DNA from: Clostridia bacterium
GTDB taxonomy: Bacteria > Bacillota > Clostridia > Oscillospirales > Acutalibacteraceae
NCBI GenBank assembly: GCA_017629275.1
Contig: JAGBXM010000109.1
Span: forward strand, 1-43,658
Length of the DNA stretch: 43,658 bases
Direction of reading: 5' to 3'
Positions within the stretch are counted from its first letter, which is position 1; each line of letters begins with the position of its first letter. Of the stretch, positions 16,564-25,916 are shown piece by piece. The notes beneath the pieces were generated by a model, which saw only the letters and a program-made list of their open reading frames with translations, had not been told where the DNA came from and did not search any database. The translations under genes were made by a program, and so were the position numbers.

Positions 16564-19500
16564 ATGGCTGCAAACGTAGTTAATTCGGCGATAGTTGAGG
16601 CTGTGATTGCTAAGGCGGAACAGGTGAAAAAGGATAATAAAAGTTCTTGTGTTACCAGTGCACATTTTATCATGGCGATTTTAGAGATAAAGTATATGAA
16701 GGAAGCGCCCACTTGTGACGATAAAGAGTTTACCGATGTATTCAAAGAGTTTATACTTACCGAAGGTCAGCTTAATACTTATTACACAAAATTGACCGAA
16801 TATCTTGAAAAAACAAAGGTGTTTAGTTTTACCGAGGCAACAACCTTTAATGCTGCGCTTGATTTTGCAACTTCGGCGGCAATGCGCAACAAGAAAACGC
16901 AGATTATGCTTTCTGATGTTGTTCAACAGGTATTTCTTAACACTAATTCGGCGGCCTATAAACTGAAGATTGAAGCGACGCAAGGGAAAAAGAGTGGGGC
17001 TCAGGCATCCGATAATGTTAAAAGCGGCATTGTGACTCCCGATCTTAAGATTGAACTTGACGACCTGTTCGATGATGAAGCCACGGGCAATGATACCTTG
17101 CCTTTCGACTCTCTCTTTGATGAATTTGAACCCGAAGGCATTAAGGAAACCATTGGCGAGATAAAGGAAATTCAAAACAAGCTTTTCCAAAAGGTGTTTG
17201 GCCAGGATGAGGCGATATCGTCTTTGATTTCGGGTTATTTCAATGCTATTATAAAATCGGGCGGCGAGCGAAAGGACAAGCGTGCATTGGCCACCTTCCT
17301 TTTTGCAGGTGCCCCCGGCGTCGGTAAGACCTATCTTGCCGAATGTACTGCCGAGGCTTTGGGCCGTCCGTTCAAGCGTTTTGATATGAGTAGCTTCCAC
17401 GAAAAAGAAGCAGGACTTGCCTTTGCAGGAAGTAACAAGGTCTACAAAAACGGTCATCCCGGTGTTGTTACGGATTTTGTCAAGCACAATCCTTCGTGCG
17501 TACTGCTTTTTGATGAGATCGAAAAGGCTCATATAAACGTTATCCATATGTTCTTGCAGATACTTGATGCAGGTATATTGCAGGATCAGTTCACCGAGGA
17601 AAACGTTTCGTTTGCTAATTCTATTATAATAATGACTACCAATGCAGGCCGTTCTCTTTATGAAAATGAGGATCAGCATCAGGGTGCTATCAGCCGTAAG
17701 GTCGTGCTTAATGCACTGGCCAACGAAAAGAATCAGTATACCGATGCGCCTATATTCCCGACGGCTATCTGTTCGCGTTTTGCTTCGGGTAACATCGTTT
17801 TGTTTAACCCGTTGGGCGCGTTGGATCTTATTCATATCGTTGAGCGCCGTATGGACGAGTATTGCGAGACCTTTGAAAAGCAGCAAAACATTAAAATAGA
17901 GCGTGACAAGTATATTGGCGCCGCTTTGATGTTCTCGGAAGGCGGTAAGGCCGATGCCCGTTCATTAAAGGGACGTGCCGACAGTTTTATTTCAAGCGAA
18001 GCCTATAATTGGATGAAATTTGCCTATGAAAAGGATAAGGACAAGATTGATTCTTTAAAGACCGTCAACGTTAAGGTTGATATTGACGGTACGGACGAAG
18101 AGTCGGCTACCCTTTTCAGAAAAAGAGAAAAGTCCAACGTTTTGCTGTTTTCGCAAAGACAGGGTGTATTTGATGACGTGATCGGATTGAACGGTTGTGA
18201 GTTCACGTTGACCGATAACGAAGAAGTCGCGAAGGACATTATTGCCGAGAATAACATTGATTTTGTGATTTGCGATATTATTGTCGACCGTGCCGACAAG
18301 ACACTCAACGTTGAGGATATACATTCAAGCGGCAGAAAACTGTTTGAAACCTTTGTCCGCGACGGTATTCCTTTCTTTGTGCTGTGCGACCATCCGCAGT
18401 TGATGAACTCGGAGGAGCGTCAGGCAATGCTTGAGCAGGGTGCACACGGTATTTTTGATTCTCATAAGACCGACGTTCAGCAGGAACTTGACGAAATTGC
18501 GCGTCTTGTTTACTGTGAGGAAATGCTCGGACGTCTCAGACGTGCAAATAAGGTCTTGACCTTTGACTGTAATTATGAGTGGAGTGAAAACGGCGAGGTC
18601 GGTACCATTTCGGTAGCCAATTTGAGGATTTCTCCCGCTATTGATGCCGAGGACCGCGACGCTGTTGCTCCCATCGACGTTTCGACGGTTACCTTTGATC
18701 AGATAATCGGCGCAGAGGACGCGCAGGCGGAGCTTAAGAGTTTTATTTCTTATCTTAAGGATCCCAGGCAGTATGCTAAATTCGGCGTTCCTGCACCCAA
18801 AGGTGTTATACTTTTCGGCCCCCCGGGAACGGGTAAAACTATGCTTGCCAAGGCTCTGGCTCACGAATCTTCGGCTTCATTTATTGCAACTCAGGGCAAC
18901 GCATTTTTGAAGTCGGGATTAGGAAAAGGTGCCGAAAGTATGCACGAAACATTCAGAAAGGCTCGTAAATACGCGCCCTGCGTTCTGTTTATAGATGAGT
19001 TCGATGCAATAGCAAAGGACCGTATGTCGGGTAATGATATGGCATCTGACGTTGTCAATGCGTTGCTTAATGAAATGGACGGTTTTTCGACCAATCCTTC
19101 GAAACCTGTTTTTGTTCTTGCCGCAACCAACTTTGATGCTCAGTACGGACAGAAAAGTGCGCTTGATGCCGCCGTGCTTCGCCGTTTTGACCGCAGAATA
19201 TTTGTCGATCTGCCCGACCGTGACGACCGCAGAAAATACATTACCGCAAGACTTCTGAAAAGCCGTCAGAAGCTTGACGAAGCCGTTATTGAAAATCTTT
19301 CAATGCGTTCTATCGGTATGAGTCTTGCCGAGTTGGCCTCGGTTATTGACTTTGCGTTGAGAACCATGATTATGAAGGGTGAGACCGGGCTGAGCGAAGC
19401 TATGCTTGACGAGGCGTTTGAGACCTACCGTTTCGGCGAAAAGACCGAGTGGAAGGAAGAAACGCTTAAACGCGTTGCACTGCACGAAGCAGGTCATGCG

Positions 19501-19971
19501 TTTATCAATTGGCATTATGGTAAAAAGCTTGGATATATCACCGTTACGGGCCGTGGCAACTTCGGAGGTTACGTTCAGACCGAAGAAAACGAGTCGCCCA
19601 TTCTTACCGTTGATGACCTTGAACGCACCATTTGCGGATACCTTGCAGGACGTGCCTGCGAAACGGTATTCTACGGCAAACGCGGCGGTGCTTCGACGGG
19701 TGCGGCCGACGATCTTAATAAGGCTACACGCCTCGCCGTAAAAATGGTTAATGAATTGGGTATGGTTTCGCAACACGGACTTGCCGTTGAACACGAAAAA
19801 GAGATCGGCAACGATACCGTTGAGATGTGCAATAAGATTCTGGACGAACAAATGAGCGTTGCCGTTGATCTTATCAAGAAAAACAAGGCACGTGTTCAAA
19901 AATTGGCCGATGAGCTTATTAGAAAGAACCACCTGATGGGTAACGCGGTGGACGAGATATTTAAAAACTGA
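16564..19971 (+). CDS. Clp-N/AAA+/receiver-like/FtsH-like AAA+ zinc protease fusion
   Basis: A 1135-residue multidomain protein. Residues 1-135 resemble the Clp N-domain double repeat. Residues 200-500 form a Clp-type AAA+ module with Walker A GAPGVGKT (249-256), Walker B VLLFDEIEKAH (313-323) and a sensor-2-like ADARSLKGR. Residues 523-660 look like a response-regulator receiver with D571 in the phospho-acceptor position but no N-terminal acidic pair. Residues 705-930 are an FtsH-type AAA+ domain with Walker A GPPGTGKT (752-759), Walker B FIDEFDA (D811/E812) and arginines in LRRFDRR. The M41 peptidase follows with HEAGH (974-978) and a probable third zinc ligand D1050 in STGAADDL. Unlike FtsH it has no membrane helix. 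I infer an ATP-driven soluble protease, first gene of an operon with a Rossmann membrane protein, a STAND ATPase and a CARF nuclease. Confidence 0.9.
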   Translation: MAANVVNSAIVEAVIAKAEQVKKDNKSSCVTSAHFIMAILEIKYMKEAPTCDDKEFTDVFKEFILTEGQLNTYYTKLTEYLEKTKVFSFTEATTFNAALDFATSAAMRNKKTQIMLSDVVQQVFLNTNSAAYKLKIEATQGKKSGAQASDNVKSGIVTPDLKIELDDLFDDEATGNDTLPFDSLFDEFEPEGIKETIGEIKEIQNKLFQKVFGQDEAISSLISGYFNAIIKSGGERKDKRALATFLFAGAPGVGKTYLAECTAEALGRPFKRFDMSSFHEKEAGLAFAGSNKVYKNGHPGVVTDFVKHNPSCVLLFDEIEKAHINVIHMFLQILDAGILQDQFTEENVSFANSIIIMTTNAGRSLYENEDQHQGAISRKVVLNALANEKNQYTDAPIFPTAICSRFASGNIVLFNPLGALDLIHIVERRMDEYCETFEKQQNIKIERDKYIGAALMFSEGGKADARSLKGRADSFISSEAYNWMKFAYEKDKDKIDSLKTVNVKVDIDGTDEESATLFRKREKSNVLLFSQRQGVFDDVIGLNGCEFTLTDNEEVAKDIIAENNIDFVICDIIVDRADKTLNVEDIHSSGRKLFETFVRDGIPFFVLCDHPQLMNSEERQAMLEQGAHGIFDSHKTDVQQELDEIARLVYCEEMLGRLRRANKVLTFDCNYEWSENGEVGTISVANLRISPAIDAEDRDAVAPIDVSTVTFDQIIGAEDAQAELKSFISYLKDPRQYAKFGVPAPKGVILFGPPGTGKTMLAKALAHESSASFIATQGNAFLKSGLGKGAESMHETFRKARKYAPCVLFIDEFDAIAKDRMSGNDMASDVVNALLNEMDGFSTNPSKPVFVLAATNFDAQYGQKSALDAAVLRRFDRRIFVDLPDRDDRRKYITARLLKSRQKLDEAVIENLSMRSIGMSLAELASVIDFALRTMIMKGETGLSEAMLDEAFETYRFGEKTEWKEETLKRVALHEAGHAFINWHYGKKLGYITVTGRGNFGGYVQTEENESPILTVDDLERTICGYLAGRACETVFYGKRGGASTGAADDLNKATRLAVKMVNELGMVSQHGLAVEHEKEIGNDTVEMCNKILDEQMSVAVDLIKKNKARVQKLADELIRKNHLMGNAVDEIFKN

Positions 19972-19998
19972 TAGTTTGATTTTGTGTGAGGTAGAGAT

Positions 19999-22314
19999 AT
20001 GAACTGGCACTTGTTTTGTGACTGCTTTATTTTGTTTTTGGTTGCTGTTTGCGGCGTGCTTTACTATCTGACAACCTTGAGATCGTTTGTCGGAATGAAG
20101 TTTACGTCAAACGCAAGAAAACTATTGCGCACGGTATTTGTTATTGCGGCCGGTACCTTTGTGTTTTTCGGAAGCGAATATCAGAGGAACTGGGGTGACA
20201 TCCGCATATTTTTTGATTCAATATACCGTTCTGCGCGATTGCTTTTGTTAGACGGAACGCTGGAGTTCAAAAATGTGTGTGATAATTTCAGTTGCAAACC
20301 GATGGCTTACATTTACATCGCTGCTTATTACGTTGTATGCGGTGTTGCGGCTATTACGGCGGTTTATACGGTTTTTTCTCTGTTTAAGAACGTGGTGGAG
20401 CGCAGAAAGCTGTTTGCCAAGCTCAAGAAAAAAGATGTTTGTGTATTCAACGAACTTAATGAACGTTCATTGGCAACCGCCCGTTCTTTGATGGAACATC
20501 CGTGGCCCGAACGCGAAAAGGATGGCTCTTTTGAAGGCAATTCGAAGGATGAAAAGGTGTATGATTTCTTTTCGGTACGACCCGAAGGTACACCTGTAAT
20601 TGCGTTTTGCGACGTTTACAGACAGAACAACGAGATATCACATGAGCTTATTGCCGAGGCCGAAAAGCTTAATGCAATATGCCTTAAAATGAGCATTGTC
20701 GATCTTCACCGCCGTTTGCGCGACAAAAAGGCCTACAAGCATTCGAAAAAGCATATTTTCAGATATTATCTGTTCGGTTTTAACGAAAACGAGAATATGC
20801 ATCATACGGTTGAGATTGTTGATATTGAAAAACAGGCACACGATGAAAACAAGCCGTTGTTTTTTAATCTTGGTATTTTTGTTATTGCACTTGATCATGC
20901 AAAGGGTGTTATGATCGACAGTCTTAATTACAAATTGGCACAGTTGTATACTGCGGTCGAGCAAGAAGATGTTGAACAGGAACCGAAAGCTGCCGAAAAT
21001 CAAGATAAGGCTGAAACGAATGAAACGACTGCGACCATAACGGGCGGTGAGAAAACCGACGTCGCTGACGGTACGGAACAAAATAAGGGCGATAAGGAGC
21101 AGAAAAAAGAGGAAAAAGGCGATACCGAGGCAGACAGAATCGGTGCTTCGGGTGTGTTTATCCGCCGACTGAATCCTGCTTTGATGATGGCTCAGCACAT
21201 AGTGTTTGATCCCTATCACTGCTTGGTCGAAAAGGGCAAAAACGCTGATAAGGATCTTAACGTTATCGTTCTTGGCGCCGGAAGCTACGGTATTGAGCTT
21301 ATTAAGTGTCTTTGTTGGTTCTATCAGCGTATAACGGGAGGAATCACTATACATGTAGTTGACAAATCACCTGATGCCGAAGATATGCTTAAAGCCAAAA
21401 TGGCTCAACTTATCGGTCATAAAAACCCTGAAGACCCCACCCAGGATGCCAAACTCAATGTTAAGGTTTACGGTGGAGTCGACGTTTTGCGCCATAGTTT
21501 TAAGGATAAGCTGAAGGATGCCTTGGTCGATCCCGATGCTGTGTTCGTTTGCCTTGGTGACGACAACCTCAACGTCGAGGTTGCTATGGCGGTGCGTACC
21601 TTACTTGACCGCATAAACTACAAGCAGGTATATGACGCGTATGACAACAGCGACGGCAATGAGTACGTTAAGATAACCAAGCACGGTGACGATATAGAAC
21701 TTGAAGACAAGATCAAGATATTTGCCGTTGTCCATAAAAAAGAGAATGACCTTTCCCATGATATGGGAGGTTGGAACAGGTTTTCAAGCGGTAACTTTAA
21801 CATTCGCTGTGTCGGCATGGATACTAACGTATATTCCGAAAAGGAAATCTACGATTTTGATTTTGAACGCGCCGCTTTAAAACGTCATCGCGGACACAAT
21901 GGCGATAAAACCTTGGTATATGCCATCAATTCATATATTTCTTGTGAGGTTGACCGTATTTCGTCCAAGTCTTCGGAGGCACATAAAAGTCTGGTATTGG
22001 GATTGTATGATTCCGTTGAGCAGGATGAAAATAATAAGAAGCCGGTTTACCATAAAAACGGCGCTTTAACCGAGAACTATTACGGTAGCGATGAACAGGC
22101 TATGACCGAAAGCAAACGTTGGAATGCGTATATGCTGTGCCGCGGTGCGGTTGTTGTTGATGAAAAAATGGATAAAGATCGGCACCAAGCGATTTATTAC
22201 AACAAAAAGAAATCGGTCGAATGGCGTTTTGACCGAGGAATGTGGCATAACGGTATATCTCCTTTTAACGAAAAGACTCAAAAAGAGAAGGAAAACAACC
22301 GTTACGAAAAATGA
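19999..22314 (+). CDS. Membrane-anchored TrkA-N-like Rossmann protein
   Basis: A 771-residue protein. Three membrane segments lie near the N-terminus (about residues 5-27, 43-62 and 97-123). A cytoplasmic region at 140-315 reads like a degenerate Rossmann fold (VCVFNELNERSLATA, VIAFCDV). An acidic, low-complexity linker covers about 316-383. A canonical TrkA-N/RCK-like nucleotide-binding domain follows, with VLGAGSYG (424-431) and the ribose-binding acid D455 in HVVDKSP. Near the C-terminus ESKRWNAYM (704-712) faintly recalls RyR-type domains fused to TrkA-N, but this is weak. I infer a nucleotide-sensing membrane protein or channel. It starts 27 bases after the protease fusion gene and ends 20 bases before the STAND ATPase, so it is part of the operon. 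Confidence 0.8.
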   Translation: MNWHLFCDCFILFLVAVCGVLYYLTTLRSFVGMKFTSNARKLLRTVFVIAAGTFVFFGSEYQRNWGDIRIFFDSIYRSARLLLLDGTLEFKNVCDNFSCKPMAYIYIAAYYVVCGVAAITAVYTVFSLFKNVVERRKLFAKLKKKDVCVFNELNERSLATARSLMEHPWPEREKDGSFEGNSKDEKVYDFFSVRPEGTPVIAFCDVYRQNNEISHELIAEAEKLNAICLKMSIVDLHRRLRDKKAYKHSKKHIFRYYLFGFNENENMHHTVEIVDIEKQAHDENKPLFFNLGIFVIALDHAKGVMIDSLNYKLAQLYTAVEQEDVEQEPKAAENQDKAETNETTATITGGEKTDVADGTEQNKGDKEQKKEEKGDTEADRIGASGVFIRRLNPALMMAQHIVFDPYHCLVEKGKNADKDLNVIVLGAGSYGIELIKCLCWFYQRITGGITIHVVDKSPDAEDMLKAKMAQLIGHKNPEDPTQDAKLNVKVYGGVDVLRHSFKDKLKDALVDPDAVFVCLGDDNLNVEVAMAVRTLLDRINYKQVYDAYDNSDGNEYVKITKHGDDIELEDKIKIFAVVHKKENDLSHDMGGWNRFSSGNFNIRCVGMDTNVYSEKEIYDFDFERAALKRHRGHNGDKTLVYAINSYISCEVDRISSKSSEAHKSLVLGLYDSVEQDENNKKPVYHKNGALTENYYGSDEQAMTESKRWNAYMLCRGAVVVDEKMDKDRHQAIYYNKKKSVEWRFDRGMWHNGISPFNEKTQKEKENNRYEK

Positions 22315-22334
22315 TTTAATGCGAGGGCATCTCC

Positions 22335-25300
22335 ATGAAGAGGATATACATATCGGGTGATACTGAATGTACAGGTCAGGTAAGAGATCTGTTCAACCGT
22401 GAAGTAAGACCCGAACTCAACACATTTGCGTTAGATTACTTTGGTGACTTTTATCAGTTTGAAGACCTTTGGTTCAAACGCGAGCAGGTGACCGAAGGCT
22501 CGTCGCTGGCCACTGCACTTGAACGGCTTCAACGTGCGGTGCCCGGCCACCCTTACGTTGTTATTTTGGGTAAAGAATACGGAGTGGTTGCCGAAGGCGA
22601 AGTTATCGATGAGGCCATCGTCGAGCTTGACGGCAACGAAGTGCTGATCAATGCGCTCAATGAGTTCAGGGGTTGCAGTATCACCGAAACGGAAATATCT
22701 TTGGCGGCTTACGGTTTCGGTGCCGAAAACACATCCGATTTCAAAAACAGAACGCTTTTTCTTATTGACCCCGAGACCGACGATCCGAGGCAGGAGGCTT
22801 TAAAGAACCGTATCAAGGCCGATTTCGACAAAAATCATATAATAGATTTGTCTCAGTATGGCGACGCTCCGTTTGAATCGGTCGAACTCAAAGTCGAGAT
22901 CGTTACCCGCCTTAAGAGTATGATTTCCGATGGAATCAGTCCGTGTACCGTGACTCCGTTTGATGAAGAAATTGAGTTTCATAAAGCTTTAGGTCAAGAT
23001 TTGAGCGCACGTGCGGTCTACCGTAAAGAGTTTGCACAGCAGTTGGTTCAGAATCTTTACGACGCCGAGGATGAGGGCGAGGGTATAGATATTACCTATG
23101 TGCGCGGTGAGGTCGGAGCAGGCAAGACCTGTTTGATGAGTCTTATCGCAGACGAGTTGGAAAAAACTTATAAGGTATGCCGCGTTTTTTGCGGACGTAC
23201 CGTTCAGTCTGATTCGAGCATCGGCGTTGCCGAGACAATTGCCGATTGGTTGTATGCACACGTTAATGATTGCACACGCGATCTGAATGCCAACGTATTT
23301 GATGAGTTGAATATTATCAACGAGCTTTACTCGTTGGACGGAGATACCGATACCGTTTATGTTTTGATAGACGGTATTGGCCTTTTGCGCCCTGACAGCG
23401 ACGCTATGAAGTTGAGATTTTTGCCTTATGAAATGTTTGGCAAGGTCAAGTTTATAGTCAGCAGCAGGTTAAGTGAAGAGGATTTTAAAAAGAGGTATTA
23501 TAAATTTACGGCAGGTGGTGCCGCAGAGATCTATACGGTAGAGTTGTCCCAAATTTCCAAAGAGGAGATATGCAAGGTCTTAAAACCTGCACTTTTACAC
23601 CGTTGTGCCGTAAGTAATGCCGCCGAAAGAATCGCCGCACATCTTGAAGAACTTAATGCGGCAACGCCGCTTGTTGTGTCGCTGTGTGCCGCACGTATTG
23701 AGCAGTTGTCGGATTCAGGTGTGCAGTTTATAATGCAAGAACACCACTGCGCCGATATAGTTGAGGCTTATATAAAGTGGATAGATTTGATGTTGCTCGA
23801 AGCAAACGGCCAACGCCGTGAGTTGGATTCCGTGCTTTATCAATCGGTCGGTCAAATATTTACCGAAAATGATATGCGGGTGTTTTGTATCGCAGTTTCC
23901 AGACACGGAGTTCTGGCGGGAACGCTTAATCATTCGTTTAGCTTTGGTTGCGATGAACTGGAATTTTACGAATTGATGCGTGGTTATCGCCATCTGCTTT
24001 TTGAAAGAGACGACGGACTTATCGACTTTTGGTATGACGGTTTCCGCGAGGTATTTGTCAACCGTATGACAAGAGAGTATAAAGTATACTGTCACAAGAT
24101 GTTGAAAACCTGTTATTTTGAGACCGAGATTCAGTTTTGCAAAAAGCTTGATATGGGTAATCTTTACCACTGTCTGGAGTCTGACGACAGTGAATTGGTG
24201 CACGCACTCGTGTTGCATTATACGGTAAATAGCAATGATACCCTTGAAGATCAGTTGAAAAAGCAGAGCTGTCTTACCGTTATTGCGCGTATTCTTCGCG
24301 ATTATTTGCCGTCGAGGTTTATTGACAGTGATTTCGTGGTCGGTACAACGGTCGGTTTTATAAGGTTTTGTGAGACCTATTTGTTTAACAGTTATTCGGA
24401 TTCGTATACAGATTCCCGTCAGTGCATTATGATGATGTACGAACTTGCGAAAATATACGCCGACCGACACGCGGAACCGTCTTACAGGTGTTACGATGCC
24501 GACAGGATACCCAAAATCGGCGGTTATCATACCGATGCACCCGATGAAATGACGGTCAAAGAACTTGCGCTGTCACGCTCTCCCTTGTTGCTTCAATACT
24601 ATCAGTTAAAGATTTTGGAAAAGGTCGACGATTATACCAGGGAAGCAGGATGGAAGTATAGCGGTATGGGCCCTGAGTATGACATAATGAAAAACAACCT
24701 TGCATCTCGTTTTTGTGATACGGTTGATGCTTATCTCGAACTGTTGCCTAAGGCTTCTAACTTTTCCAGCGTCGAAGATTTTTATAATAAGCTTATCTGC
24801 GCTGTTTATTCTCCCGAAAACCAAGGCTCTTACATTCAGGAATTCAAAAAGGTCGAAGCAAGGTTTTTTGATTATCAGGGCGAACTGCTTAAGAGGGTTG
24901 AGGGTATCAATCCCTCGCAGCGTTCATTACGTTACGCCATTATTAATATGCTTATGTCCTGTGCTTCAAAGTTGTCGCGTAGCTTTGAGGCCAATTGGCT
25001 GAAGTGTGATGCCGATAAAATCCAATCGACATTGGAAGCCTATTTTTCCACCGTTGGAATGATTGGCAGCGGTGTTGAGATCGCAGGAGACCTGGGTGTA
25101 TTTTTCCATTATGTCGCAGAGGACTTTGTCAATTGTTGTGATGGTGCTCGAGATGTGATCGATATGTGCGATAAAATTATCGATTTTTCGTTGGATTACA
25201 TCGAGCTTTGCGGTACACGCGCTTACGCAATGGACAATATAAACTATTGTCTTGTGATGATTGAAACTGAACTTGATATGGATACTCCCGAACAGTTTAA

Positions 25301-25916
25301 GGAGTTGAAGGAACGCTATTTCAAGATTGCCGACCGTTTGATTAGGCTTTACCGTCAACGCGCATCCGCGAGTTTTTACTCAACCTTTGATGCAATTGGG
25401 TTTAATCTGTTTTTTGACGGTATGAAGAAAACCTTTGCCGATTATTCTGATATGATGGGTGAGGCTTTCGGCGAAGAATATATCAGTATTCTCAATAAAT
25501 GGTATGAGTATTCATTGACCTATTTTAATTCACGGGTCCTTACATCCGATTGCTTGGATTATTATATAGCGTTGTGTCACTTAACAGATAACGCTGTTGA
25601 TGTTTGTAAAAAGTGCGAATATTATGAGACCGCTCTTGAACTTAAAGATAGGATAAAATCAGATTTTATAAAGGTGCTTGACGGCATACTTACAATGTTT
25701 GAGGAGCGCGAGGGCTCGTGCGGTGATGCCAAGAGACTTAAAAGATTGGGTACTGATTTCATACCCGGGATAACCGAGGATGAGACCTATAAACTGCTTG
25801 TTGAGGATTTGAATTCGTTATTCAAATATATTGAAGAACGCGATGAACTCGATGATGAAGTATTGGTATTAGCGCGTTGGAATTGGAAAAGAAAGAATGT
25901 TGTGGTGATCAAATGA
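22335..25916 (+). CDS. DUF4062-STAND (NACHT-like) ATPase
   Basis: A 1193-residue protein. Residues 1-190 match DUF4062: KRIYISGDTECTGQVRDLF, REQVTEGSS, HPYVVILGKEYG and SITETEISLAA. A STAND/NACHT-like P-loop ATPase follows with Walker A GEVGAGKT (258-265), Walker B VYVLIDGIGLL (D346) and KFIVSSRLSEED as the sensor strand. A winged-helix-like segment lies around 520-580 (FTENDMRVFCIAVSRHGVL). Residues about 600-1193 are alpha-helical, plausibly a repeat-type sensor scaffold. STAND ATPases oligomerise on ligand binding and act in NLR-type immunity; DUF4062 also precedes NACHT domains in animal proteins such as NWD1. I infer the sensor/amplifier of this operon. Its last codon overlaps the next gene (ATGA), so the two are translationally coupled. 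Confidence 0.87.
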   Translation: MKRIYISGDTECTGQVRDLFNREVRPELNTFALDYFGDFYQFEDLWFKREQVTEGSSLATALERLQRAVPGHPYVVILGKEYGVVAEGEVIDEAIVELDGNEVLINALNEFRGCSITETEISLAAYGFGAENTSDFKNRTLFLIDPETDDPRQEALKNRIKADFDKNHIIDLSQYGDAPFESVELKVEIVTRLKSMISDGISPCTVTPFDEEIEFHKALGQDLSARAVYRKEFAQQLVQNLYDAEDEGEGIDITYVRGEVGAGKTCLMSLIADELEKTYKVCRVFCGRTVQSDSSIGVAETIADWLYAHVNDCTRDLNANVFDELNIINELYSLDGDTDTVYVLIDGIGLLRPDSDAMKLRFLPYEMFGKVKFIVSSRLSEEDFKKRYYKFTAGGAAEIYTVELSQISKEEICKVLKPALLHRCAVSNAAERIAAHLEELNAATPLVVSLCAARIEQLSDSGVQFIMQEHHCADIVEAYIKWIDLMLLEANGQRRELDSVLYQSVGQIFTENDMRVFCIAVSRHGVLAGTLNHSFSFGCDELEFYELMRGYRHLLFERDDGLIDFWYDGFREVFVNRMTREYKVYCHKMLKTCYFETEIQFCKKLDMGNLYHCLESDDSELVHALVLHYTVNSNDTLEDQLKKQSCLTVIARILRDYLPSRFIDSDFVVGTTVGFIRFCETYLFNSYSDSYTDSRQCIMMMYELAKIYADRHAEPSYRCYDADRIPKIGGYHTDAPDEMTVKELALSRSPLLLQYYQLKILEKVDDYTREAGWKYSGMGPEYDIMKNNLASRFCDTVDAYLELLPKASNFSSVEDFYNKLICAVYSPENQGSYIQEFKKVEARFFDYQGELLKRVEGINPSQRSLRYAIINMLMSCASKLSRSFEANWLKCDADKIQSTLEAYFSTVGMIGSGVEIAGDLGVFFHYVAEDFVNCCDGARDVIDMCDKIIDFSLDYIELCGTRAYAMDNINYCLVMIETELDMDTPEQFKELKERYFKIADRLIRLYRQRASASFYSTFDAIGFNLFFDGMKKTFADYSDMMGEAFGEEYISILNKWYEYSLTYFNSRVLTSDCLDYYIALCHLTDNAVDVCKKCEYYETALELKDRIKSDFIKVLDGILTMFEEREGSCGDAKRLKRLGTDFIPGITEDETYKLLVEDLNSLFKYIEERDELDDEVLVLARWNWKRKNVVVIK

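Noticed and set aside
16681-17886. 401-codon minus-strand frame opposite the AAA+ fusion gene
   Set aside because: Shadow frame; the plus strand encodes clear AAA+ motifs through the same region.
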